Program-made: the position numbers and the translations under genes | Assembly: GCA_022606425.2 (NCBI GenBank) | Contig: JAHDVF020001353.1 | Coordinates: 62,001-126,000 of the forward strand | Source of the DNA: Lepidostoma basale | Taxonomy: Eukaryota > Arthropoda > Insecta > Trichoptera > Lepidostomatidae | Direction: 5' to 3' | Length of the DNA: 64,000 bases | Shown here: piece after piece, positions 11,150 to 22,933 of the stretch | Layout: each line of letters starts with the position of its first letter | Numbering within the stretch: the stretch's first letter is position 1 | The notes under the pieces: generated by a model | The model's input: only the letters and a program-made list of their open reading frames with translations | The model's database searches: none | What the model was told of the DNA's origin: nothing

Positions 11150-11830
11150 TGTATAATGAGTTTGTGTCCGCCGATTGAGAAATTATTTTTCGGTATAAAA
11201 TATTTACTTCACTAATATTCATAAAAAGACGATATACGAATATAGAATATTTTTCCTCACCTCGGAAAATTATATTTGTTTTCTTTAAACCTCTTGTGTT
11301 AGTATTGACGCTGTTAGTATTGACGCTTCGATTTTCCTTTTTTTAAACAGGACGAGCGTGGAGCTTTTATTCAACAGTATCAAAAGTAATTATTTTTTCT
11401 TCTTGGAATTCATATATTCCACTGTATTTATGGTAGATTCTCACCTTTGACATTTGAAATAAGCCGAAATTTTATTTCCAATTATTTCATTGGTTTCTGA
11501 TTGTTCGAACTTTGATACATCATCTTCCATTTGTATTCAGATATCATTTATCATTCGTAATTTAATTTGGACATTTATCTCGAAATTGTAATTTTAATAT
11601 TTTTATTTGTTAACAAGGAAATGCGTGGGATCTTCTTCGAAAAAGATAAATTGGACGAAACCCAATATCATTAGGGTCGACTACCTTTAAAGCTATTTAA
11701 CGTTTTTTTGGTTGTAATACGTAGAATTTACGAGTTACATTATAAAGAAAGTTTGAATAAGGTATGAAGATCCATTGCCCAAATTTAATAATAATAATTC
11801 TTACGTCAAGTGGAATAACATAAATTGTGG
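11150..11830. other. Unannotated AT-rich stretch
   Basis: No gene seen. The phrase gtattgacgctgttagtattgacgct near 11300 is a short direct duplication. Confidence 0.35.
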
Positions 11831-11833
11831 ACC

Positions 11834-11900
11834 ATAGGTTCCCAACCTTTTCTGGAACACGGCCCCCTTTACAAGATTTCATAATTCTAACGCGCCCTCT
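11834..11900 (+). mobile_element. Possible hAT-type terminus
   Basis: The string ggttcccaaccttttctgg followed by cacggcccccttt resembles the well-known hAT terminal motif (cagNggttcccaacctttt followed by cgcggccccc). Only one end is visible and no transposase or 8-bp target duplication was identified. Confidence 0.35.
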
Positions 11901-11989
11901 TCCGTAACAGTCATACCGATATTTTAACAATATTGAATATTGTATATTATTTAATATATTCTACTGAATTCATATATTCTACTGTATGT

Positions 11990-12530
11990 CTACTCCCGGA
12001 AGCGAAGTAACCAGCTCTAAGAACCTCCCCAGAGAAGTAAGGTCACAGGTAAGGCTGCAGCGGTTGTAGGGTGCCTGAAAGATGTCATATGGAGAATCGA
12101 GGACATGATGACTGACAGCCTGTTTGCGACTAATCCTCACATATGGCATTGAATCTAGGGCAGACACTGTCAAGACAAAGAGCATGCTCATGACAACCGA
12201 AATGAAAACACTACGCGCTATAGCTGGCAAAACCCTACGTGATCGAGTTAGGAACACAGCAATCCGAGAAATCTGCGAGGTCGAAGATGTGGTCAGATGG
12301 GGACGTCAAAGACGACGATACTGGCATCAACATGTAGAAAGAATGAGCGCAAATAGGATACCATACATAGCTCTCCACGGAACGCCAAACGGACAACGCC
12401 GACCAGGAAGACTCCCGAAACGGTGGAGAGAAAGCTGGAGTTCAGCGTCTCAAGAGGACCTGAAACAGCAAAAACCCGCCCTAACAGACTCCTGAGTCTA
12501 TCAAAAGTGAAGAAGAAGAAGTATATTATT
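11990..12530 (+). pseudogene. LINE-B C-terminal fragment with GAAGAAG tail
   Basis: A frame from about 12124 to 12495 reads LTYGIESRADTVKTKS, MKTLRAIAGKTLRDRVRN, RWGRQRRRYWHQHVERM and RRPGRLPKRWRESW, and then stops. LTYGIE (the palm/thumb YG-E motif), DRVRN, WxxHVxRM and GRxPKRW are landmarks of one non-LTR family that recurs here at 20.8, 29.2, 49.9 and 56.2 kb. The 3' end is gaagaagaagaag. Sequence upstream of 12124 still matches in other frames. It is 5' truncated. Confidence 0.85.
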
Positions 12531-12704
12531 TATCTATCTACCTTTTTTGAAAAGCTTGATTACGTGAATCAAGTCTTTGCTTAACAACACGTAAATACTT
12601 CTGACCGAGAACACTGAACCGAATTAAGTATACGTATTCTATGCAGACATATTTTCTGCATCTTTATAAAGATTCTGTACAGTTGTATATGTAGTCGGTG
12701 AGTA

Positions 12705-12955
12705 CGGAGTTTCTTTGGTCACATTACCAAGAGAGAGCTTGGTAACCTGGAAAAGAGTATTGTCCCAGGAAGCGTTCCAGGCAAAAGAAATAGACGCAGA
12801 TCTCCTGCGCGGTGGTGTGACCAGATTAAGTAGATGACCGGAATAAACCTACGGAAGAAGACTGCGGAAAGAGGATCGGAAGCGTTTTGATTTAACTACG
12901 AGCAGTTCCATAAATCACGACCCTCACCAATGAGGAAACAAAGGAAGAATAATAA
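12705..12955 (+). pseudogene. LINE C-terminal remnant (FFGHI family)
   Basis: The frame FFGHITKRELGNLEKS, GKRNRRRSPARWCDQIK, then, after a stop, TGINLRKK is the C-terminal basic region of a LINE protein. FFGHIAREKVDNPEK at 31.74 kb is the same family. It is truncated at both ends, with stops. Confidence 0.65.
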
Positions 12956-12959
12956 TATT

Positions 12960-13935
12960 TCATGCTTATTTTTTAAAATGATTATTTACAGATAAATCGA
13001 ATGTTGATTATGGAAAACGGCATTTATTATTCATTTCTTAAATATTTACATCACGATCTCCGTTCTTTTTGCCTCTGGAACCACTAATATCCCCGTGTAA
13101 GGCTCCAGCGTCCATTAGAGTGGTACCGCCCCCGATGGGAACTTATGATGTAGACGACCTAGGGATCGATTTTGGCCTAAGGGGTCTACGTTAATTTAAA
13201 AAAAATTGGGGGTCCATGAGATATAAATAGGCAATTTAGCCAATTTTGGAAACCGTCTTCAAAATTTTGGCTTCCTTAAAAGGTAATAATCCATCACACA
13301 GATAGTACCTATGTATTATTCAACAATAAGTTATTTTCTACAGTAAACCATATCAATGTGTTTAGTTCGGTGTCAGCTTCTGAATTTTGAAAAAAAAATT
13401 ATAAGAATGAATGGGGTCTACACAAAACGGAAGAAATCAGCAAAGGGTGAACGGAACAATTTAGAAACCTATGAGTAGACGAACACACTACACCTTGTTT
13501 TATAATCAAATTATTATATTTAAATTGTACACATATATTTTAATTATTTAAAAATTGTACGTCTGATTACATGAAGTTTTACGTGGTAGCTAAAAAAATA
13601 AAAACTGTCGTCACGAAATATTTAAATTATCATTACAAAATAAAAAAGATTTTTTAAATATTATAATTAAACACATGTTTGACTTACTTTGTAAATATTA
13701 ATTTCTGCATAAATCGAAGAGGCAAGGCGATACAAACTGTGTGCAGGTATAGCATAGTATAATGCATCAACCAAATGTATTCGTATTCTAGAGATATTGA
13801 ATCAATTAAAATTGATAAAAACTCTCGTTTTCTATAAATTTCATATAATAATACGGAGTTGCCCTATAAAGGTGAAACTTGATACTCACTAATAAATGAT
13901 TGAACGTCTAAGCAAAACGAATCTTTATGAGAAAC
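12960..13935. other. Unannotated stretch
   Basis: No gene recognised. The block 13060-13200 is GC-richer and unique (ggctccagcgtccattagag); the rest is AT-rich. Confidence 0.35.
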
Positions 13936-13939
13936 ATCG

Positions 13940-14085
13940 TAAGAAAGGCGGAATGGGGTGTGTTGTTTTACATAAAGCGTGCGCTTAACCCAACCAATGA
14001 CAGGTCATAAGTCCTGTAAACGCCTGGACCAACAATATTCTGTTTCCAATTTACATTTTCGTCTCTATTGAGATACAATTAATAC
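13940..14085 (-). repeat. Dispersed repeat R1, copy on minus strand
   Basis: Plus-strand reading gcttaacccaaccaatgacag to gtctctattgagatacaatt is the reverse complement of the R1 core at 1.9, 4.1 and 51.9 kb. Confidence 0.6.
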
Positions 14086-14089
14086 TTAG

Positions 14090-14975
14090 TATTTAATATA
14101 ACATTCTTAAAGAAATATTAAATATTATACAATATTTTCATGTTTATTTACATGACGCTTTTTCGTGTAATAGTTATATAAAAATATGTGATAAATATGA
14201 ATGAATTTGGGAATGACATGTTTTGCCTATTATTAAATATCTTTCCCCATAAATCTAAAATTAGATTTTTACATCATTGTTCAAGAAACATTTCTAGAAA
14301 ATAACATGATTGTCACGTATATTTCGTTAAGTTAAATATAATATTTTTAAGAAATTTTCTATGGATTCTGTTAACTTTGTGAATAAAGAAGGCACGAGTT
14401 AAAAATACCTGAATTTTGAAAGCGGCTTTAATAATATAACAACATTTCGTTAATTAGTCGAAGAAAACATTTCCCGCAAGTAAAAGGAAGGCGAACCGAG
14501 CTACGTAAATCCTTAAACCTGTTTAAATATTTATGAGATAAGGACGTTTCTTTGTGCCCGGCATTAATCCTGGATAAGTGGGGGGTCAGGATAGCGGCCT
14601 GTCCCGGAGTCCTTCCTAATCCTTCCAAAATGAAGATGGGCATTTCGTCAGTCCGCGGGACGTTTAGGGACTTGTTTAGTGACAAACATTTACGAGGGAA
14701 GCTTTTTGTTTTTAATCAATACCTAAAGAAATCTTTTTGTGAGAAGTTCTTTAGAGCTTTGCAAAGATAATGTAAGTTTGCGTAATAGGGTAAAGGTTAT
14801 CTTGAAAGGCGTGTGAAATTTAATTAAATGTAATTCACCAGTCATAATTAGATTATATCTGTATCAAGTGGGCGCATAAAACAATGAGCTTTTATGTTCA
14901 GATAAATGTGATATTTGGATTATTAACATTAAGATATTTTTATCAAAATAGGGGTGGTAAAAATGTTAAAAATTA
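14090..14975. other. Unique stretch, possible conserved block
   Basis: The block 14440-14700 is GC-richer than average (ggcctgtcccggagtccttc) and open on both strands for about 250 bp. I do not recognise either translation. A weak HH4 fragment (catcattgttcaagaaac) lies at 14270-14335. Confidence 0.35.
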
Positions 14976-14979
14976 ATTG

Positions 14980-15123
14980 ACTAACTATCAAACTATCCAA
15001 CTAACTATCACGTGGTCTCCCCGGAGAGGTAGTTAGAAAGATTGGACCGCCAGATTGTTCTGTCCAGACATACTTCTCCTGCTTCCTCTAAATTCAACAT
15101 CGTGTTATTCACGTGACCGACAT
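14980..15123 (-). mobile_element. LINE-A tail, minus strand
   Basis: Plus-strand reading aactaactatcacgtggtct, ccccggagaggtag and atcgtgttattcacgtgacc matches the last 140 bp of LINE-A in reverse. Paired head-to-head with the plus-strand tail 145 bp downstream. Confidence 0.7.
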
Positions 15124-15267
15124 GTTAAGAATTATGTTTACGAATTGACAGCCTCGAAGCATGCCATTTCCAAAAAATATAATAAAACATCCAGAAAACC
15201 AATTTTTTCTCCATATTTAAATAGGAAACTTAACGGCATTGTTAAAAAAAAATACATTTAATAATTA

Positions 15268-15423
15268 ATGTCCGTCACGTGTAGAAACGGAGTATCAACG
15301 CGTGTACATGACACGATGTATGATAATTGAGGATTTGAAAGAAGTATGTCAAGAAATAAAAGAGTGAAGCCGTCCAGTCTTTCCGTCTGCCCCTTCGGAA
15401 AGATGTCTTGGAGGTTAGTTAAT
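15268..15423 (+). mobile_element. LINE-A tail, plus strand
   Basis: Contains catgacacgatgtatga, the ctgccccttcgg hairpin and ggttagttaat end. Diverged from the consensus (gatgtcttggaggttag). Confidence 0.7.
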
Positions 15424-15424
15424 T

Positions 15425-16755
15425 TAGATTTTACGGAATGAAACGCATTTTTTTATTAATATTGGGTACAGTATATTTGTAAAGTAAAAGTGTAAAAATC
15501 AATATGTTTTAAAAATATTATAGAATTTCTTAATTTTTGAATTTCGCAGTATAACATATATCAAAGAACATACATATTATACAGAATTTTAAAAAATAGC
15601 CTCCATCAAAATAGATTGGCAAACAAATTTGTTATAAGAATACACCTTATTTAGACATTTTCATAAAAACAACATTATTTTGGAATATTTATTCTTTTTA
15701 AATATAACTTACCCACCATTCCTGTCTAGTTATCACTTTATCTCTCTATGGTTAGTACTTGAACATTTTCCTTACCTGAAACAAAGAAAAAATACATTTA
15801 GTTGAGAACACACATGTCTAATTAATTAAAATACTCGTACATATTTTCATAGCTAATTAATTAAATTCATTGCAGCATTCGAGAATATAATAAAATAAAA
15901 ATAAACATTTTTAGACAATAAATGTTACTTAAGCTGTAACTATATTAATAGTTATAATAATATAAGTTTATTTTATCAAAACTTATATCACTATATGTAT
16001 TTTCAAGTTGTGGGTAAAATTATAAAAAGTTTATCAGCTGTTTGACATGATTCGAAACACTTTGTTAATTGTTTAATTTGTTCCTGGCAGATTTTTTAAA
16101 ATTAACTCAGTGTGCAATTTTGCTGAAACTATATTTAAAAAACATAGCATGGTTCTTATATGAATATTTAATATGATATACATGACAGCAAACGATATTC
16201 TGGAGATTAAATGATATACAAAAGAATAAACACATAGTCAATTATGATTACTTTGATCACCAATAATAAATCATTTATATGTCAAACTGGAGGAAATCAC
16301 AGAAGTCACCTACGCTCAACAAGCCAAACATCGATTCTAAAATTGGTCGGTAAAACAGTTTTCTATTATATCCATGTGGTTTCCAAAATATGAAGATGGT
16401 AGAGACGCATTAACAACAGCGGGTGAGTTATTTTTTATACAGAAATAATAAGAAAAACTTCTAGATCACAATTCTATATTTTTTTTTTGTGACCTAATAA
16501 AAACTTTATATTATGTCATTCACATTGCACTTCTATCACGACATTTTAGTAGAAAAATTGGTTTTCGTAAAACGTAACGGATCACGTTATAAAATACTCA
16601 TGTTCAGTTTGATTCCATGTCATTTTTGACAACCAGCTTATTAGATTTTTTCCGTTAACGTCAAAAACGTTAAAAATCATGACATGCTTACAAACATTAG
16701 TCAGAATATACAATTTTACACATTATAAAGCATTAGTTTGTCAAGGTTATTATAT
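15425..16755. other. Unannotated AT-rich stretch
   Basis: About 1.3 kb with no gene, RNA or recurrent repeat. Short duplications of aattaattaaa type only. Confidence 0.4.
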
Positions 16756-16761
16756 ATTACA

Positions 16762-17058
16762 TAAACGTCTCCCCATAAGGGGAAGGAAGAACGAATGGAT
16801 CGTCAAACTGTTATTTTCTGACATACTTCTCTCGCTTTCACATCATTCATACATCGTGTCATGCACGCAAGTCGATTTCTCCGACTCCTCAGGTGGCCGA
16901 CATTCAATATTTGTTTTATATGATCATGCTAAGTTTTCCTCGGTCTTCCTATATTTATATCTATCCTAGTAGCGTTTATATCGTTAACATATACTTAGAA
17001 ACGCATTAATCTGCACTGCATTGAATTCTTATATTTTCATTCGACTATCATTATCGAT
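16762..17058 (-). mobile_element. LINE-A copy lacking its terminal TTAG repeat
   Basis: Plus-strand landmarks: gtctccccataagggg, cattcatacatcgtgtcatg, gtggccgacattcaatattt, ttttcctcggtcttcct and ttatattttcattcgac. All are LINE-A in reverse. The region coding for the GHMER motif is deleted. Confidence 0.75.
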
Positions 17059-17059
17059 T

Positions 17060-17875
17060 TTTTTAGTTTTGTTTAGTCAAAAAATCATAATGCTTAAAAC
17101 GTAAGTAATTTTTATTTAAGTTATTGTTTGAGTTGTATTGTATAGAAGACGTCAAAATGTCTCCTTGAACCTTAAGTTTGTGAACCTTTATTGAATTACC
17201 TCATTCTTAAAGGAGTTGGGACAATCTCTTGAGTAAGCCACTTACACTTAATAAAGAACTGGGTTCCACTCACTTATCGGGAATTTATTACGTGTTCATC
17301 TGACTGAAGCACTACTTTTAAATTAAGTTTGTTCTCTGGGCCTAGGTGACTTGAACTACGACACACGTGGAATACTATCTGACAAAATAAAATATAAACT
17401 TTACTTGTAACATCTATAAAATGTACAATGTAACAATACTTTGCGAGTCGTTTAATCAGACTTGTTTGAAACATTTCATTGCATTAACTTCGTTTTTGAT
17501 TATTGTTAAACATATAAAATTCTTTTTTTATGACCAAGTGTTTTAGAATGTTACTCTGAATTGACGTGTGTTTATGCATGATGTATCAAATCAAAGTGAC
17601 ACAACAGATTCTTTCATTATAAATGAAATATAGTTTTTCTGTGATGGGACGTTATCGAGTGATGTTAATATGCAGTGTGATCTCAAGAAAAATCTAGAAT
17701 ACTTTTCATTCTGGCTGCTCTAGCTACGTTGAAAGATTGAACTGCTGGGTGCACAAGTCGTATGATCGAGGAATTTGTAATAACATTATCAAGAAGGCCT
17801 AAACTCTCCAAGAGTTGTACGGTTATCTCAAGTAAGTGAGTGAATACGATTTTTTTAAAGAAACCCAATATGTAA
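17060..17875. other. Unannotated AT-rich stretch
   Basis: No gene or repeat recognised. A minus-strand open frame at 17683-17913 overlaps the start of the HH1 element and has no known motif. Confidence 0.35.
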
Positions 17876-17879
17876 TCCA

Positions 17880-18125
17880 TTGTTTTGGCGGAAACACTTT
17901 GATATTTTAACATTATTCACTGTTAAATTAAAAAGCACCGTTTTAATATAAAAAATTTAGTATATTTTTTATAAAATCATCACGACAGCTGTTTCGGTAA
18001 CCGATGTTACCATCGTCAGGTGTTACAATAAACTAAAGATAAACAGCTGTCGCGACGATTTTATAAAAAAATATACTCAATTTTTTATATTAAAACAGTG
18101 CTTTTTAATTTAACAGTGGCACACA
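17880..18125. mobile_element. HH1 foldback element with hammerhead-like ribozyme
   Basis: Two inverted arms (ttaaattaaaaagcac on the left, gtgctttttaatttaac on the right) flank a ribozyme-like core on the minus strand at 17981-18022. That core has CTGACGA, an extra T, the perfect stem GGTAAC/GTTACC, GAAAC, a palindromic stem III (ACAGCTGT), cleavage-site C and a CAC/GTG stem I. The right arm keeps only the GAAAC-AGCTGTC side. The same unit recurs at 28.8, 30.7, 35.0, 36.7 and 63.9 kb. The layout resembles terminal repeats of Penelope-like elements; no protein is encoded. Confidence 0.75.
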
Positions 18126-18218
18126 ATAGGCTTCGCAGAGTGTTCTTCCTATTACGAGTGTATTTTTATAAATTTATTATACATTTATGTCAAATATCAA
18201 AGAAAGAAATAAAAAAAA

Positions 18219-18269
18219 ACATAAACTAACTAACAAACTAACCATCACGAAGGGGCAGGCGGAAATAAT
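18219..18269 (-). mobile_element. LINE-A tail stub
   Basis: Plus-strand aaactaactaacaaactaac catcacgaaggggcaggcgg is the last 50 bp of LINE-A in reverse, with a small deletion. It abuts the start of the LINE-tailed SINE at 18271. Confidence 0.65.
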
Positions 18270-18270
18270 G

Positions 18271-18616
18271 GTGGATACGTGGAATATAAACTAATAAGCA
18301 CAAAAGTCCGGATTGTCCAGCAGACACATGTGCACCATCTAAAAGAACATTGCCTGTTATATTATTTTTATTTTGATAATTTATTTTATTTTGTATTTTA
18401 TATTATTTGTTATAGATTTATTTTGCGGACGTTGGACGATCGGAGTGTCCGCGGGAGATGCCTATTGGTGGCGAAGAGGTTCGCAATCCGTCACACCCCG
18501 TCTCCCGCGGGTGCGAAAAGAGAAGGATGGAGTGCCGCATCGGTTAAAATGTGGCAGTCCATTCGTTCTGCCTATCCTTTCGAGGAGACGGCGTGAAGGT
18601 TGGTTAGTTAGTTAGA
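18271..18616 (+). mobile_element. LINE-A-tailed SINE, copy A (full length)
   Basis: Begins ggtggatacgtggaatataa and has an AT-rich middle, then gcgggagatgcctattggtg, ggttcgcaatcc, gtgccgcatcggtt and the LINE-A 3' end (ggagacggcgtgaaggttgg, TTAG repeats). The head is not part of any LINE-A copy here, but it is shared with copy B at 39067-39385. GGTTCGCAATCC resembles a polymerase III B box; no good A box was found. The 3' 60 bp equal those of LINE-A, suggesting it uses that element's reverse transcriptase. It might instead be a variant LINE-A 3' end, since GWSAASVK and SAYPFEETA can be read in frame. Confidence 0.7.
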
Positions 18617-18704
18617 TTATGTTTTTAATTACACTTTTTTTAATGCATGCCCAAATACGTTATATTTTTGACAATGTTAATAAGAAATGCTTAATCTTTT
18701 TGGG

Positions 18705-18858
18705 CCTTAGGAGTACTTAGACCAGGTTTGCCGAGATATGGGCTGCACCTCTTATGCGGAGTTGAAGAGAGTTGCCGAGGACCGAGCGGAGTGGAAGAGA
18801 AGATGCGTCGCCTTGCTGCAGATCAACCATTAGATTGAGACCGGAGAAGAAGAATCAT
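18705..18858 (+). pseudogene. LINE C-terminal remnant (EYLDQV family)
   Basis: Reads EYLDQVCRDMGCTSYAELKR, VAEDRAEWKRRC and ends ALLQINH-stop, then agaagaagaa. The same pattern (REYLEDLLVDV, SYADFKRAAQDREEWKRR) is at 27.1 kb. Only the last 45 codons survive. Confidence 0.75.
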
Positions 18859-18859
18859 T

Positions 18860-19488
18860 CAAGGTTGCAAGTGCTAATAACCAAGTGAGTTCAAGGTATT
18901 CAAAGCATTATTCGTAGTATTTAGAACTCGAATATCGTCAGACGCTAAGTAACAATATTACATGTATATTTATTCAAAATTCTAATTAAATACCTATCAA
19001 AGTAAATTCCGAACCTCTTATACGAATAACTGTGACCTAAAATACTTGGCCCGCAGTACCTACTTGTGTATTAACGAGTTTATTACGGCTGAAATTCCAA
19101 ACATAACACGTAGTATTTGTAGGGATATTCGCGCTTAGGGCTAGGAGCAGCGTGGCGACTTCTAACCGCAGCAATTAATACTTGGCAGAGTTAGGAGCTA
19201 ACAGCCAACAGTCAGAATTAACCCCCACTTAACTTACAGTCGGGGGGCGGAGGGCAGAGGGTTGCAAATGCCCCCGAGGTCGGGTGGCGTCTGCTTAGGA
19301 TAGTCTAACTCCAGCAAAATTTGATCTGACTGATAACTCTAACTTTCCCAGAGCTGTGCCGAGATGTAGAGCTGTTATAATTACTTGATAATTAATAAGT
19401 GTATTGTTTCCATTTAAGATGAGAATTCTACGCTATAACTAAAAATTGTTTGATATAAAATACATATAACGCGTTGTATGTACCTAAC
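18860..19488. other. Unique stretch with a GC-rich block
   Basis: 19110-19330 is one of the GC-richest blocks in the window (acagtcggggggcggagggc). No open frame of known type and no recurrence here. It may be old unique non-coding sequence. Confidence 0.35.
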
Positions 19489-19491
19489 ATA

Positions 19492-20423
19492 CAGGTTGCG
19501 CCATATTTTATGTAGGATATGTAAATATTGAATAACTTTTACATTTATCAACCGATTGACTTGAATAAACAGGTTTTTGAAACGTCAATTTAGTAGAATT
19601 TTAACCATGAATTGCTTTACACCAAAACAATGCACCGAAAATGTTACGCTGTACATTGAAAACAGTCGTTCAGTTGTGTTAACTCAACGTGCATATCGTC
19701 GATAATATCGTGGCCAACAAGCACCGTCTGACAACACAACTCGTCATTTGGTGTCGAATATTTTTAAGCACGGGACAGTGGAAGATCATCCACATGCCGC
19801 TTATCAACGCTCAAGACGTTCCAATGAACTGGTTGAAGCGGTAAGAGAGAATGTTGCCGAGAACCCACATGTGTCGTATCGACACTGCGCTCAGCAGACA
19901 GTGGAACCACTTTGCGGCACATTTTGAAAAATGATTTGGATTTGTTTCCATGTAAAGTTCAATTGACTCAAAGAATATTGCCGACAAACCGTTCATGTCG
20001 CTTGAAATGCAGTTTCTGTATCGAAAAAAAGGCCCGATGGACGTGTGATGTCAAAGAAAGGCGACATTGACTGGCCACCCAAATCTCCAGATTTGACCCC
20101 TCTAGACTTCTTTTTGTGGGGTTATTTGAAAAACAAAGTATACGCCAGCAAGCTTTGGACCATTGACGAGCTCAAGGCAAACATTCGCGCCAAAATCATC
20201 GCTATACCGCCCGAGATGCTAAAAAAAGTTATGGAAAACGCAGCAAAAAGAGTACATTTTTCTTTGGCCAATAAAGGCATCCACTTGATTGATGTTGTAT
20301 TCAAAAACTAATATTAATAAATTATAGAGGGCCAAATTAAATAAATAAACACCTCATATATAATTTTTTTTTTTTTTTAATTATTCAAAATTCATATACC
20401 AACATAAAATATGGCGCACCCTG
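19492..20423 (+). mobile_element. Internally deleted Tc1/mariner-type element
   Basis: Terminal inverted repeats caggttgcgccatattttat (19492) and its near complement ending at 20423 are flanked by TA (19490-19491, 20424-20425). A transposase frame starts at ATG 19607 with FTPKQCTENVTLYIENSRSV and TQRAYRR, the N-terminal helix-turn-helix of the family. It is broken by stops, and the middle carrying the first two catalytic acids is deleted. From about 20045 it runs intact: PPKSPDLTPLDFFLWGYLKN to GIHLIDVVFKN. The element is 932 bp and non-autonomous, but both ends look usable if a relative supplied transposase. Confidence 0.85.
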
Positions 20424-20769
20424 TATATTGTATGTAACATCCAAGTTTCAGCAGAATAAAGAAATATTGGGAATATGATTTTCATTATCTAAACTTTTAA
20501 AGAAAAGGTAAAACCAATAGTTTTACATAAGATTTATAAACGTTTATAAATATAAATAAGTCATTGTTATGTTATCTTGTGAAAGTGAAATGATTTAAAA
20601 AGTTCTTGGGTGTAATATTCGTAAAAAAAGAATCCATTCAAGTTTTTCGATCAAATTCAAAGTTGGAACTAGAAACATAACTAAAAAGAAGTTTTCAACT
20701 TAATATTTTGTTGTTCTCAAAAAGAAATCAATTGTTTTTTATTAGAATTTCCCAATAAGTCTTCTTATT

Positions 20770-20950
20770 CTTCTTCTTCTTCTCATTTTAGACCCTTGGA
20801 TCCTCCACCCTTTGCACTTGCGTATGCTACTGTCTTCTGCGTTATCTGTCCTATCTGACAATATTTTCGATAGCCATGTTCCTCACTCTATCTCGTAGAG
20901 TTTTTTCCTGCTATTATCATCAGCATCCGCATCTCTTCCATGTGCACCTA
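20770..20950 (-). pseudogene. LINE-B fragment
   Basis: The minus strand has KTLRDRVRNMAIENIVR and a gaagaagaagaag 3' end (plus-strand ttcttcttcttcttctc), matching the 12.1 kb copy. Confidence 0.65.
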
Positions 20951-20954
20951 AGCC

Positions 20955-21595
20955 ATCGTTATTTGACGTTCAAAATGTTTTAATTTGTGAAGATCTAAAA
21001 TAAAATGTAATTTACAAATCACAATATGAACTGCCTATTAACGCTGATAATTCTTGTCTTCCTAAAGTCGAACCATATATCGAGCTTTCCTGGTATTATA
21101 TAATATATACATTATACTTTACCTGCTCTCAATAGATGCCTTAATCTGTTTTTTTTTTCAAAATATATCTTGAGAAAATAAACTGATTTGATTTCTTTTC
21201 ATTAACTTTTAAATAGTTTTAAATGACGAACGATTTAGATTGCTTATAGGATCTAATTAAACCTCTTCAATGTGGGCCAAACGTTCAATCTCAAGACTAC
21301 TACTGAGATGTTTCTGCTTTGATTTATTTATGGATATTTTACTATAATTTATTTATACAATGATTGAGATACATGTTCCTTGGAAAAATGTTCGAACATT
21401 CGACTCAGAACTCAATTTTGTTTTTTCGGTGTGCTTTGTTACGGCGTGGCGTATAAGAAATATAAACATGAAAAGTAATAAAAGTAATGATAACATCGGT
21501 ACTATCGTTTCTTATGCGGAAGCAAGAACATCTGGGGTACTATTCACCGCTATTGTGACCTTTACCCGCGCGTATCGCGGAAAATCTGTTCAAAT
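20955..21595. repeat. AT-rich stretch with a LINE-C 3' tail
   Basis: At 21105-21198 the sequence ctctcaatagatgcctta, then gagaaaataaactgatttga, matches the 3' untranslated end of the LINE-C copy at 31.88 kb and recurs at 46.86 kb. Nothing else is recognised. Confidence 0.5.
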
Positions 21596-21599
21596 ATTC

Positions 21600-21725
21600 T
21601 AGTATGTAATCAGAAAAAGATCTCCAATCTCGGAGCTCGTAACATAAATTGTTTGATCCAAATGTCGAGATCCGTGAACTCCTTTGATATGAAAATAATA
21701 TCTCCTTCCGTCTGCGTAGTCAATT
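21600..21725 (-). other. Candidate host exon
   Basis: On the minus strand a strong acceptor-like run (a polypyrimidine tract ending ttttcgcag) is followed by about 100 bp open in two frames: one reads IDYADGRRYYFHIKGVHGSR and ends ITY-stop; the other reads GDIIFISKEFTDLDIWIKQF and ends EIFF-stop. Neither is a protein I recognise. The composition differs from the AT-rich surroundings and the block is unique here. It could be a terminal exon, or chance. Confidence 0.25.
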
Positions 21726-22284
21726 CTGCGAAAAAAAAAAGTCATAAGAACGTGAAATTTTGAGTTAATTTTTCCCATGTTTTTCTTATAAACAAAACAA
21801 TACATTACTATAATGAGTTTTAAGGACAACACGCGCCCTTAAGGAGTTTTCCGAAACGTTATACAATAAAAACACAAAGGTCGGTGGCAAAATAAAATTC
21901 TATTGAGAAGAACCTTCACATAAGAATACACAATAAAATAAGACGTATTGTCTTATTTATATTTCTATAAGTCTTACCTCACAAACGTTATTACCTGCGA
22001 AACAATGAAGAATTTATTTTCAAGTTCATTATAACAATGATGTTTGGTTTTGTATGTTTTTTGTACCCAGTATACAACCTCTAATTATACAATGGTTTTG
22101 TATATTTACGGTCAATGTCAATATACATGGGGTGAAAAGAACACTTGCTTTATTTTTATCGGAAAATTTGAAGGGTATCGTGAAGTCAATGGAACAAGGT
22201 ACTCTGAGCTATTTTAGTTTATGGTATATATTGTATATGTTATATGTACACACAACGGACCATGGAGAGACAATTTTTTGGCAG

Positions 22285-22615
22285 CTTTGGCAGTATGGGA
22301 TGCAATGCCAAATACCGCAATCTGACGCATGAGAAAAAATGTCGGTGTAATGAAATGAAAATGGGCAGGACATGTCGCCAGACAGGGAACAATAGATGGG
22401 CATCCAGAGTCTTGACGTGGAAGAAGGAGAATATGGGTGGGAAAAGGGACGTCGGTTGACTCTAAAACAGATGGCTGATGATATGATCCCAGTCGGGAGA
22501 AGAAGGTGGATGAGAGTCGCGCAAGATAAAGGAAAATTAAAAATGTTTAAGGGGCTTACATCCAAAAGTAGAAAGGTGACTAGAAAGTAGAATAATATGT
22601 GGTAATAAAGGCTTA
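22285..22615 (+). pseudogene. LINE C-terminal fragment (GRRRWMRVAQDK family)
   Basis: Across shifted frames one can read KWAGHVARQ, RWASRVLTWKKE and GRRRWMRVAQDKGKLK, the order of motifs at the end of an insect non-LTR protein (WAGHxAR, RVLxWxP, RRWxRVAQDR). Frameshifts between blocks show it is dead. Confidence 0.75.
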
Positions 22616-22704
22616 TAAATAAAACAAAAGGTACATGGTGCGATAAAATATTGCGCTGTAAATAATGAATCGTGCAGTTTTTATCAAATCAAATTTTTAA
22701 ATAT

Positions 22705-22933
22705 CATTTATTGTTTTTTGAACAGTTAGGAAACTCCATATTAAATATTTAATGAAAGTTTCTCTATTCTAAAGTGTCGATATATTTCGTGAGAATGACA
22801 TTGTTCTGCTAAGGCATTTTCAAGTGTCATAAAATCAATTTGATAATGCTGTAGCAAGGAAACATGTAATTCCCATAAAATATAATAAAACTTTTAGAAA
22901 ATAGACTTTCTCATTAGTATTAATTATTTAATA
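22705..22933. mobile_element. HH4 foldback element
   Basis: Left arm attgttttttgaacag and tccatattaaatatttaat; right arm ttcccataaaatataataaa. Both strands carry the ribozyme-like core in the loop. The plus copy reads TTGATAA, T, GCTGTAGCAAGG, AAAC, ATGT. It is moderately decayed. A jockey-like LINE 3' end begins directly after its right arm. Confidence 0.7.
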
